From the NCBI GenBank assembly GCA_030550625.1, contig JAUQOZ010000134.1:1-33127 (forward strand): DNA of 33,127 bases, read 5' to 3'. Below, in pieces: positions 1 to 6,687 of this stretch. The stretch comes from Chloroflexota bacterium. Lineage in GTDB: Bacteria; Chloroflexota; Chloroflexia; Chloroflexales; Chloroflexaceae. The translations under genes and the position numbers were made by a program. Below the pieces are notes generated by a model. It saw nothing but the letters and a program-made list of their open reading frames with translations. It made no database searches and had not been told where the DNA came from. Each line of letters begins with the position of its first letter. Position 1 is the stretch's first letter.

Positions 1-627
1 GAAAAACTAGAGAAGATGGTATACGAATTGCTGGAGAATACACCAAACGGTCAGTTACCATTAAACGATATTATCACCATTCTAAAGAAACATGGATTTC
101 AAGAAAAGACTTCTTATCTTTATCTTCGACGAGCGAATTCAATAGAAACTATAACCATTCCCGGAACCAAAACTAAATTATGCCGCTTAAAGAATAGACT
201 GTCATTATCATTTCCTAGAGTCTCCGAGATTATTGATGCAGATCTACGCACAAATATAGAAAAGGCTCTTGTAGACCTAAATGAAGAAAACGTCGATCTT
301 GGTTTGTTTCAATTAGGTCGTGAATTCGAATCGGTTCTCAAATCGGCACTAGTCTACGGGATTGAGAAAGGAAAAGTCAACCCTAGTGTTTCTTTAGGGA
401 GAGATCCTTCCAAATGGAAACTCGCTAACATGATTGATTGCGCTAGAGATAACAATTTAATAAAGGAATCAGGAGTTGTACACCTTTTGCGCCAAGAACG
501 GAATAACCGCGCTCATGGTTCACGCCCATCTCTTGAGGAAAGACAAGCATTAATGAATGCAGCTCCATATATTGCTGGAATGTATATTGACTACATCATT
601 CTATTTGAGAAATTTAAGCGCGATTAG
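1..627 (+). CDS. Left-truncated protein: winged-helix-like N-terminus plus HEPN-like C-terminal domain
   Basis: The reading frame is open from base 1. The first ATG is at 16, but the five codons before it (E-K-L-E-K) continue the same helix, and no good ribosome binding site is present, so the gene probably starts outside the window. Residues about 1-60 (from the ATG) look like a winged helix: two helices, then a beta wing around ETITIPGTKTKLCRL. The C-terminal half is helical and contains RNNRAH, fitting the R-N-x3-H pattern of HEPN domains, which in many family members forms an RNase active site in toxins and defence proteins. The DNA is much richer in A+T than the rest of the window (the first 60 bases are 40% G+C), which suggests horizontal transfer. 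I do not recognise the full-length family. The HEPN assignment rests on motif and helical pattern only, and a DUF4145-like non-catalytic relative is an alternative. Confidence 0.7.
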   Translation, partial: EKLEKMVYELLENTPNGQLPLNDIITILKKHGFQEKTSYLYLRRANSIETITIPGTKTKLCRLKNRLSLSFPRVSEIIDADLRTNIEKALVDLNEENVDLGLFQLGREFESVLKSALVYGIEKGKVNPSVSLGRDPSKWKLANMIDCARDNNLIKESGVVHLLRQERNNRAHGSRPSLEERQALMNAAPYIAGMYIDYIILFEKFKRD

Positions 628-675
628 TGATTATTTATAAAATATTTTTCAGTATGATATCTAATCAAAGCATCG

Positions 676-1743
676 CTACCGATGACACGTATTACACGGC
701 AAATCCGGCGCCGGCTCGTGGCGATTGTTAATCTGATGCATGCTGTGGCAAGTCGGGCAACCAACCCGGCTCGGTGAACCGCGGTGGCAGTCGTTGCACG
801 TCGGGTTGAGCGGGTGCGGCATACGCACCTGTTGCGGGTGCAGGTTGTGGCAATTGACGCAACCGAGGTATTGTTCTAACCCGGCTTCGCTCGCCACCGG
901 CGGCACCGGGGTGGGTTCGGGCGCTACCGTTGGAGTGGGTGGCGGCAGCGTAGGGGTTGGGGCTGGCAGTGGCGTGTCGGTAGGCAGAGGCAGTGGCGTC
1001 ACCGTCGCCGGGACAGCGGTCGGGGTGGCGGTGAACGCCAGTGTAGGCATAACCGTTGCCGGCGCTGTGGCCGTCATCTGCGGGGAAGGCGTCAATGTAG
1101 CGCTGGGCAAAGGCGACATGGTTGGCGTTGCGGTTGCGGTGGGTGCGAGGGTTGGCGTTGCGGTTGCGGTAGAGGCGAGGGTTGGCGTTGCGGTTGCGGT
1201 GGGTGCGAGGGTTGGCGTTGCGGTTGCGGTGGGGAACAAGGTAGGCGACGCAGTTGGCGTGGCAGTGGGCGATAGGGTAACAGCGCCACCGGCGACTTCG
1301 ACCGCTTGTTGCTGCAACAGAAAGTCAACCAGCGCCGCGATTTGCTCGTCTGGCAATAGATTGCCGTAATCGTCACCAACCACCGCGCGCACGATTCCCG
1401 CTTGGTGGCCGGGAACGATAAATTCATCATGCGAGCGGATCGACCGTTCGAGGTATTCCCGCCCGCTCACGCCGGGCATGCGCTCACCGGCCCGCCGGCC
1501 AACCCCGGCCAAATTCGGGCCAACTCCCGCCCGCCCGCTTGCATCAAGGGTATGGCAGGTGATGCACGGCACGCCGCCGGCCAACGGCGCGCGGCCAAAG
1601 AAGAGGTCAGCGCCGCTCACGTGCGCCACCGGCGATGGGGTTGGCGATGGCGAGGCCGGTTGCTGTGAGGTGCAACCGGCCACCATGCCAATCAACATCA
1701 CACCGGCGAGCAACGGGATGATCCACGCCGGTACCTTTACCAT
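676..1743 (-). CDS. Lipoprotein with five c-type haem motifs (mono-haem domain, Thr/Pro linker, tetra-haem tail)
   Basis: 355 residues. A signal peptide ends in a lipobox (VAGC, Cys24), so the protein should be lipid-anchored outside the membrane. Residues about 44-145 form a cytochrome c-like domain with CITCH (60-64). A Thr/Pro/Ala-rich linker follows, built partly from ten-residue repeats. The last 60 residues carry four more motifs: CVNCH, CNDCH, CPTCH and CNTCH. The family role is electron transfer, with haem attached covalently after export. The usual distal Met of mono-haem cytochrome c is not obvious: the expected region reads PGHQAGIVRAV. The start ATG has GGGAG seven bases upstream. 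The gene lies 26 bp downstream of the PhoX-like gene on the same strand, so co-transcription is likely. Redox partner and substrate are unknown. Confidence 0.88.
   Translation of the reverse strand: MVKVPAWIIPLLAGVMLIGMVAGCTSQQPASPSPTPSPVAHVSGADLFFGRAPLAGGVPCITCHTLDASGRAGVGPNLAGVGRRAGERMPGVSGREYLERSIRSHDEFIVPGHQAGIVRAVVGDDYGNLLPDEQIAALVDFLLQQQAVEVAGGAVTLSPTATPTASPTLFPTATATPTLAPTATATPTLASTATATPTLAPTATATPTMSPLPSATLTPSPQMTATAPATVMPTLAFTATPTAVPATVTPLPLPTDTPLPAPTPTLPPPTPTVAPEPTPVPPVASEAGLEQYLGCVNCHNLHPQQVRMPHPLNPTCNDCHRGSPSRVGCPTCHSMHQINNRHEPAPDLPCNTCHR
1121..1240 (-). repeat. Four tandem copies of a 30-bp in-frame repeat
   Basis: Units at 1121-1150, 1151-1180, 1181-1210 and 1211-1240 each start GTTGGCGTTGCGGTTGCGGT on the plus strand and differ mainly in their last ten bases. 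Each unit encodes ten residues of the Thr/Pro linker between the mono-haem and tetra-haem parts of the cytochrome lipoprotein. Copy number can change without breaking the frame. Confidence 0.9.
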
Positions 1744-1769
1744 TATTGTGCTCCCGTATTCCGCCCTGC

Positions 1770-3695
1770 CTATGACCCGATGATGCCGCTATCGAAGCGT
1801 TGCACCGTGATCACGCTGGGCCGCGGCAAGCCTTGCCGGTCGGGCCACGTGCTGATCGGGTTCTCGAAGGTGCCGCCTTCACCGGGGTGCTGGATGGCGA
1901 GGAACAGCGTGCGGTTATCGGGGGTAAACTCAGGCCCGCACACCTCACTGCCGGCCACCGACGAGAAGAACTGTTGCAGGTTGCCCCGCTGCGAACCGCT
2001 CACCGGCACCGCGAACAAACCATCGTTGAACTTGATCGCGCGCGGCGCGCCGTCGGTCGCAATCCACAGATTGCCCTGATTGTCGAAGGCCACATTGTCG
2101 GGCGCACCGATCGGCGACACCTTGCTCTTGTCGAAGCCGGCAAAGTAGGTGTCTTCCTGCGTGGGCAAACCGGCGAGGATAAAGATTTCCCAGCGGAAGG
2201 TGGTGGCGGAGTGATCATCATTGCGCTCGGTCAGCTCGATGATGTGGCCCCATGCGTTGTTGGCCCGCGGGTTGGCCGCGTCTACGCCGGGTTGGCCGCT
2301 CGCGCCGCGGCGGGTGTTGTTGGTCAAGGCGATGTACACCTTCTTGTTGACCGGGTTGACCTCTACATCCTCCGGGCGATCCATCTTGGTCGCACCCACA
2401 AGGTCGGCAGCCAAGCGGGTGTTGATCAGCACATCACCCTGCGAGCGGAAGCCGTTTTCCGGCGTCAGCGGGCCTTGCCCAAACACCAACGGCAGCCACT
2501 CGCCGGTGCCGTCGGCGTTGAACTTGGCCACATAGAGCACGCCGTCGTCGAGCAGGTTCATATTCGCTTCGCGGTTGCGCGGGTTGAACTTGCCATTGGT
2601 GACGAACTTGTAGACATACTCAAACTGGGCATCGTCACCCGAATAGGCTGCCACCCGGCCATCGCGCCCGATTGCGAAGGTCGCCGCCTCGTGACGGAAG
2701 CGACCCAGTGCCGTGCGCTTCACTGCCGGCTTCGCCGGATCATACGGATCGATCTCGACACACCAGCCGAAGCGGAACGACTCATTCGGCTCCTTGGCAA
2801 TATCGAACCGGCTGTGGAACCGCTCCCACTTGCGCTCCGACTCACCAGCCGGCAAGCCATAGCGGCGATGCACCGCGTAGCGCGGGTCGTTGCGGTCGAG
2901 GCCATTGAGATTGGCGAAATACTGGTGGAAGTTTTCTTCCCCGCTCACCACCGTGCCCCACGGCGTCTTACCGCCAGCGCAGTTGTTGAGCGTGCCGAGG
3001 ATCGCGTCGGCGCCGGGGTCAGCGCTGGTGCGCATCCACGGATGGCTGGCAGCCGGGCCGCTCAGACGGGTAGCGCTAAAACCGCTCACCCGGCGATTGA
3101 AGGGTGAATTGCGCACATAGCTCCACGTGCCGTCAGGCGCGCGCACCACTTCGACCACCGACATACCGTGAGCGGCAATGCCGACATCTACTTGATTGCG
3201 GGTCGGATTCTTATCATCGTACTTCGGGAACATCAACTCTTCGTTGGTGTACTCGTGATTGACCACGAGCAGACCGCGGTTCGAGTTGTTAGATCCGTAG
3301 GGCAGCGGCAAAAAGCCAACAAAGTCGCAGTTATAGCCAAACTGCTTCACCTGCGCTTCCGGCGACTGCAACCAGACATCGAAATCGGGCGCATCGGCGC
3401 TTAGCGGCTCACCCCAGCGGATAAGGGTGCGCGCATAATAACCATCCGGCACCACCACATCATCGAAATCCGGATCGGTGGGCTTCACTGTCTTGAACTT
3501 CAAGCCGGGGCTAGCGGCCAGCGCCTCTTCGACGGCGGTCAGATTAGAGCCGATCAAGGCCAGCGAACCGCCGATTGCCAGTGTCTTAAGCATACCGCGG
3601 CGCGAAATACGCAGCGCCAACACCTCTTCTAGCGTCTGACCAACGCCAGCCTGCGAGCGAACAACCCATTTGTCCTTTTCGTCGTGGCCACCCAT
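1770..3695 (-). CDS. phoX: PhoX-family (DUF839) Tat-exported phosphatase
   Basis: 641 residues. The N-terminus has a twin-arginine signal (SRRGMLK, Arg32-Arg33) followed by a hydrophobic stretch and an Ala-rich cleavage region, so it should be exported folded. The body matches the DUF839/PhoX family, whose characterised members are Ca/Fe-dependent alkaline phosphatases that release phosphate from organic esters. A conserved block, NNCAGGKTPWGT followed by GEEN, holds the Cys and Glu positions expected near the metal cluster. Other typical blocks are LLVVNHEYTNEELMF and GPEFTPDNRTLFLAIQHPGE near the C-terminus. The ATG is preceded by GAGGAGG at ten bases. It leads an operon with the multihaem lipoprotein. 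The gene symbol is by family; many DUF839 proteins have not been tested for phosphatase activity. Confidence 0.9.
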   Translation of the reverse strand: MGGHDEKDKWVVRSQAGVGQTLEEVLALRISRRGMLKTLAIGGSLALIGSNLTAVEEALAASPGLKFKTVKPTDPDFDDVVVPDGYYARTLIRWGEPLSADAPDFDVWLQSPEAQVKQFGYNCDFVGFLPLPYGSNNSNRGLLVVNHEYTNEELMFPKYDDKNPTRNQVDVGIAAHGMSVVEVVRAPDGTWSYVRNSPFNRRVSGFSATRLSGPAASHPWMRTSADPGADAILGTLNNCAGGKTPWGTVVSGEENFHQYFANLNGLDRNDPRYAVHRRYGLPAGESERKWERFHSRFDIAKEPNESFRFGWCVEIDPYDPAKPAVKRTALGRFRHEAATFAIGRDGRVAAYSGDDAQFEYVYKFVTNGKFNPRNREANMNLLDDGVLYVAKFNADGTGEWLPLVFGQGPLTPENGFRSQGDVLINTRLAADLVGATKMDRPEDVEVNPVNKKVYIALTNNTRRGASGQPGVDAANPRANNAWGHIIELTERNDDHSATTFRWEIFILAGLPTQEDTYFAGFDKSKVSPIGAPDNVAFDNQGNLWIATDGAPRAIKFNDGLFAVPVSGSQRGNLQQFFSSVAGSEVCGPEFTPDNRTLFLAIQHPGEGGTFENPISTWPDRQGLPRPSVITVQRFDSGIIGS

Positions 3696-3797
3696 AGCGT
3701 GAACGCCTCCTCATTAAACACCAGTACAGGAGCCTGCGGTTGCCAACCGGGCAACAGGGGTCTTGCCATTGGGATGTATACGTTCTGGGCAGCCGTG

Positions 3798-3803
3798 ATT
3801 ATA
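3798..3803 (-). promoter_or_regulatory. Candidate -10 box for the PhoX/cytochrome operon
   Basis: The minus strand reads TATAAT, a perfect -10, about 103 bp upstream of the PhoX start codon and within an A+T-rich stretch. No convincing -35 lies 16-18 bp upstream. The long leader contains an imperfect GTTGCC/GGCAAC hairpin. No clear Pho-box was recognised. Confidence 0.4.
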
Positions 3804-3894
3804 TGGAATGTTTATAAACAAGAATTGATGTAAATATGAAACGAAGGTTAAGCCAACATGATCATGGCATAACACCCGCTACGCTGGCGAGGTG

Positions 3895-3935
3895 TGGAAA
3901 CAAACAACGCCGCTCTCTCAGCGTAGAGAGCGGCG
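3895..3935 (-). terminator. Rho-independent terminator of the FmdB/nucleotidyltransferase/AAA operon
   Basis: A perfect 11-bp stem (3908-3918 with 3925-3935) and six-base loop are followed on the minus strand by TTGTTTGTTT. It lies 27 bp beyond the stop codon of the AAA protein gene. The position, stem and U-rich tract all fit an intrinsic terminator. Confidence 0.85.
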
Positions 3936-3961
3936 CAAGAAACGACAGCGGGGATCAGGGT

Positions 3962-5014
3962 TCAACAGCCAACGGCCCGCGCCAACTCCGGCCTGAGCGC
4001 AGCACTGGCCGGATCAAGCCGGGCCATCACCCGTTGCACCATGCGCAAATCGTAGGCGATTTGGAGATTGCGCGCCGGATCGGCGGCAAACAGGCCATTC
4101 CCGTGACGATCGAAGCTATTGGCCAAAAACAGCCACATATCGCTATCGAGCGTAGTATCGGGCGTGAGGCCATACCAGCGCAAGAAGCCGGCAACCTGCG
4201 CCGAGGGGCTCAATTGCGGCAACTGCGGCCCACCGAACACCGCGCGCAACCGATCGCGGGCTTCGACCACATCGCGGACAGAGTCACGGATCATGGCTCG
4301 TTGCAAACCTACCGGCGGCGGCGGCAATTGGGGCGGCTGCCGCCGGTAGGCAGTGACATTGACCTGATGGGCATAGGCTAATAGTTGCGCATCGCGCACC
4401 GACAACTGGTTGGGTTGGTGAAATGTGGCCATGAATAGCACATTCGGCGGCGCAGCTACCGGCCTAGCCGCGACCGGCAACAGGTGCAGCCGTTCGTGCA
4501 AGTAGTGGAACAACTCATCGGGGGCCAAACCATCAAACAAGACGAAGTAGAGCTTGCCGGCGCCTTGCGGCGATTGGGCTTCGCTCAGCACCTCACTCAA
4601 CTGGCTATCGCCAAAGCGGGTATGGAGATCACGGTAATAGTCACGCTGGCCGCTCTGCGCCGTCCATTGTGCTGAACCAATGCGGATAAATTGGCCGGGG
4701 GCGTCACCAACCAGTGCCGCGACCAAATGTTGCACCAATGCCGCCTTACCGGCCCCGGCCCTCCCACTTAACACCACGCACGGATAGGTCTTGAGCGACA
4801 CATACACGGCGGTCAACAAGCGTGCTTCGGTTGGATCAGCATCAACTCGCAACCGCCGGATTGTCTCCTGCTCTGCGCTCAGCGCCGGATCCTGCCGTCT
4901 CACGCCGGCCAGTGCTGGCGTCTGCCCGTTCACGGGCAAGGCCAACTCCCAGCGGCCCCCTTTGGCCTCGCCGCGAGCGCCATTGCTTGCGGCATGGAAG
5001 TTGTAAGCAATCAT
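3962..5014 (-). CDS. Degenerate McrB-like AAA-type P-loop protein
   Basis: 350 residues, with no signal peptide or membrane segment. A P-loop lies at residues 84-91 (GRAGAGKA): the Lys is present but the usual Ser/Thr after it is Ala. An IGSAQWTAQSGQRDYY stretch then resembles the W-T-D region of McrB-type AAA_5 proteins. YFVLFDGLAPDEL sits where Walker B is expected, but Gly replaces the catalytic Glu after Asp. VLFMATFHQPNQLSVRDAQLL resembles sensor 1 and the following arginine region. The protein may therefore bind nucleotide without hydrolysing it well. It lies 6 bp downstream of the sugar nucleotidyltransferase gene, just before a terminator, so it is the last gene of that operon. Family placement is by motif reading only and its function is unknown. 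Confidence 0.75.
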   Translation of the reverse strand: MIAYNFHAASNGARGEAKGGRWELALPVNGQTPALAGVRRQDPALSAEQETIRRLRVDADPTEARLLTAVYVSLKTYPCVVLSGRAGAGKAALVQHLVAALVGDAPGQFIRIGSAQWTAQSGQRDYYRDLHTRFGDSQLSEVLSEAQSPQGAGKLYFVLFDGLAPDELFHYLHERLHLLPVAARPVAAPPNVLFMATFHQPNQLSVRDAQLLAYAHQVNVTAYRRQPPQLPPPPVGLQRAMIRDSVRDVVEARDRLRAVFGGPQLPQLSPSAQVAGFLRWYGLTPDTTLDSDMWLFLANSFDRHGNGLFAADPARNLQIAYDLRMVQRVMARLDPASAALRPELARAVGC

Positions 5015-5020
5015 AGTGGT

Positions 5021-5995
5021 TCACCCGAAACGAATATCCGACATATCACCGACATTCAACTCTTGGCTAACACCGCTCACTTGCGCTCGATCACCGATTA
5101 AGCTGCGCGTGATAATCACCGACTGGATCTGCGCCTGAGCGTTGATAATTGAGTCGCGCACAATCGCCTGCCGCACGACTGCGCCGTCGGCGATCGAGAC
5201 ATACGGCCCGACTACCGCCTCTTCAATCACTGCCGTCGGCGCAATATTGACCGGCGGAATGATCACCGCATTGGGATACTCGGCGGCGCGATTGTGGCCA
5301 TGTTCGAGCAGATAACGATTGGTATCGAGCAGCGCCTCAATCGTGCCGCAATCTCGCCAGACCCGCACCGTCTCGGCGCGCAGCTCTTCGCCGCGGTCGA
5401 TCATCACTTGCAGCGCATCGGCCAAATAGAATTCCCCCTTGGTCTGGATATTATTCTCCATGATGTAATCGATCGCCGACATCAACCGGCTGGCTTCAGG
5501 CACATAATAGAACCCGGCCACAGCCAGATTGGAAATCGGCTCGCTCGGTTTTTCGACCAACCGCACGATCCGGCCTTTTTCAACCACCACTACGCCAAAC
5601 CGGCGCGGATCATCGACCTCTTTGCAGTAAATGATGCCGTAGTCGGGATGCTCGTTGAGATGTTCAATATCAAACTCAAGCAAGCCATCGCCAAACACGA
5701 TCAAGAGCGGGCCGGTCAATTCACGGGCTAACGCGATCGCATCAGCTTGCCCGCGCATCACCTTTTGCTCAAGAAAGCGCATCGGGTACGAATAATTGGC
5801 CCGCATAAACTCTTCGATCTGGTTGCCGAGATAACCGACCACACAGATCAGTTCATCAATCTGCAACGGGGCTAGATAGTCAATAATATGCGCCAGCACC
5901 GTCTTGCCGGCAACACTGACCAATGGTTTCGGGCGAACAAAGGTATGCGGGCGCAGGCGCGTACCCAAACCGGCTGTCAGGATCATCACGCGCAT
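5021..5995 (-). CDS. Sugar-phosphate nucleotidyltransferase with left-handed beta-helix tail
   Basis: 324 residues. The N-terminus (MILTAGLGTRLRPHT, then KPLVSVAGK) is the signature of nucleotide-sugar pyrophosphorylases of the RmlA/GalU/mannose-1-phosphate guanylyltransferase fold. VFGDGLLEFDI supplies the metal-binding Asp region, and VVEKGRIVRLVEKPSEP is a typical substrate loop. From about residue 240, hexapeptide-type repeats (VIPPVNIAPTAVIEEAVVGPYVSIADG) form a left-handed beta helix. The enzyme should make an NDP-sugar in the cytoplasm for envelope polysaccharide; base and sugar cannot be fixed from the sequence. AAGGAG lies seven bases before the ATG. The gene starts 3 bp after the FmdB-like gene and is followed after 6 bp by the AAA protein gene, so all three are probably translated from one mRNA. 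Confidence 0.92.
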   Translation of the reverse strand: MRVMILTAGLGTRLRPHTFVRPKPLVSVAGKTVLAHIIDYLAPLQIDELICVVGYLGNQIEEFMRANYSYPMRFLEQKVMRGQADAIALARELTGPLLIVFGDGLLEFDIEHLNEHPDYGIIYCKEVDDPRRFGVVVVEKGRIVRLVEKPSEPISNLAVAGFYYVPEASRLMSAIDYIMENNIQTKGEFYLADALQVMIDRGEELRAETVRVWRDCGTIEALLDTNRYLLEHGHNRAAEYPNAVIIPPVNIAPTAVIEEAVVGPYVSIADGAVVRQAIVRDSIINAQAQIQSVIITRSLIGDRAQVSGVSQELNVGDMSDIRFG

Positions 5996-5998
5996 AGC

Positions 5999-6235
5999 TT
6001 AGCTCCTTGACCCGCAGCCGCAACTGCTGCAACTGCACCCGCCGCCACTAGGCGCAACCATCGCTGCCGCAGCCGCCGTTTCGCCACGGCTATGCGTAGC
6101 AAAAAGCGACAACCGGCGTTGAACATGGGTGCTCTGGCAGAAGGGGCAGACAATATGCTGATCAGCCGCGTTCATAGGCAGCAAGCGTTCGAACTGGCGC
6201 GCACAATCCAAGCAGCCATATTCGTACATCGGCAT
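5999..6235 (-). CDS. FmdB-family putative regulatory zinc-ribbon protein
   Basis: 78 residues. The N-terminus MPMYEYGCLDCARQFERL, followed by CPFC, is the standard FmdB/CxxC_CXXC_SSSS zinc ribbon: two CxxC pairs binding one zinc. The C-terminus is unusual, a Gly/Ser/Cys cluster (GGGCSCSSCGCGSRS) that could bind additional metal. FmdB was named as a possible regulator of formamidase and amidase genes, but most members have no proven role. GAGGTG lies five bases before the ATG. It is the first gene of a three-gene operon with the nucleotidyltransferase and AAA protein, and its promoter is at 6291-6299. Confidence 0.9.
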   Translation of the reverse strand: MPMYEYGCLDCARQFERLLPMNAADQHIVCPFCQSTHVQRRLSLFATHSRGETAAAAAMVAPSGGGCSCSSCGCGSRS

Positions 6236-6290
6236 ACATTCACCTCATAACGTCAGGGGGGAAGAATGCGGGCGGACATGGCCCACCCGC

Positions 6291-6299
6291 ATTATACCA
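6291..6299 (-). promoter_or_regulatory. Extended -10 promoter of the FmdB operon
   Basis: The minus strand reads TGG-TATAAT: a perfect -10 preceded by the TGn extension. No good -35 is seen at 17 bp, as is common for extended -10 promoters. Transcription would begin near 6284, about 49 bp before the FmdB start codon. Confidence 0.6.
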
Positions 6300-6421
6300 C
6301 GGCGGTTTGCCTGCTTGGATAACGGTTTGCTTATCTTCACGATAACGTTACGCAAAGATTGAGACACCTTCAGGCTGCGGCAACGACCGACCGCTATCTT
6401 GCCCACATGGTACGCCGGTCA

Positions 6422-6634
6422 TCACCGTAATTCGGGCAATTCGATCGGGTCTTCACGCGGTTCGCATAAACCGCAAAACAAGGCGCGGGCCGTCACGATC
6501 GCTTTGTGACTGCCTTTGCGGTCTGCGTAGAGTGCAACGATATGCGGCATCTCTTGGGCATGATCGCGACAGACCGCACGCCCGCAAAAGATGCACGTAC
6601 CGTGGGCAGGCCGGTTACAATGCCAGCAATTCAT
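6422..6634 (-). CDS. Small zinc-finger protein resembling DUF2180/B-box type
   Basis: 70 residues with paired metal-ligand motifs: CWHC (3-6), CIFC with CRDH downstream, and CGLC near the end. The Cys/His spacing (CxxC...CxxC...CxDH) resembles B-box fingers and the DUF2180 family of small archaeal and bacterial proteins. There is no signal peptide. The ATG codon follows GGGGAAACAGAC, a weak ribosome binding site. It lies downstream of the surface-protein gene on the same strand, separated by a 12-bp hairpin at 6650-6682, so it may be expressed by read-through or from an unseen promoter. Its function is unknown. Confidence 0.75.
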   Translation of the reverse strand: MNCWHCNRPAHGTCIFCGRAVCRDHAQEMPHIVALYADRKGSHKAIVTARALFCGLCEPREDPIELPELR

Positions 6635-6649
6635 GTCTGTTTCCCCAGA

Positions 6650-6682
6650 TGGCTGGGGCGTGTATTGGTTACGCCCCAGCCA
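6650..6682 (-). terminator. Strong stem-loop between the surface-protein gene and the small zinc-finger gene
   Basis: Arms 6650-6661 and 6671-6682 pair over 12 bp with a nine-base loop. The hairpin starts 6 bp beyond the surface-protein stop codon. No U-tract follows on the minus strand (TCTGGGG), so it may be a partial terminator, an mRNA-stabilising end or a processing site rather than a full intrinsic terminator. Confidence 0.5.
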
Positions 6683-6687
6683 ACTCG

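Noticed and set aside
628-675. Terminator between the HEPN-like gene and the cytochrome gene
   Set aside because: The stretch is A+T-rich with a short AAAATATTTT palindrome but no stable stem.
1800-3107. 435-codon plus-strand open frame opposite the PhoX gene
   Set aside because: It is a composition-driven shadow of a well-recognised minus-strand gene; its translation shows no domain or signal and it has no promoter or ribosome binding site.
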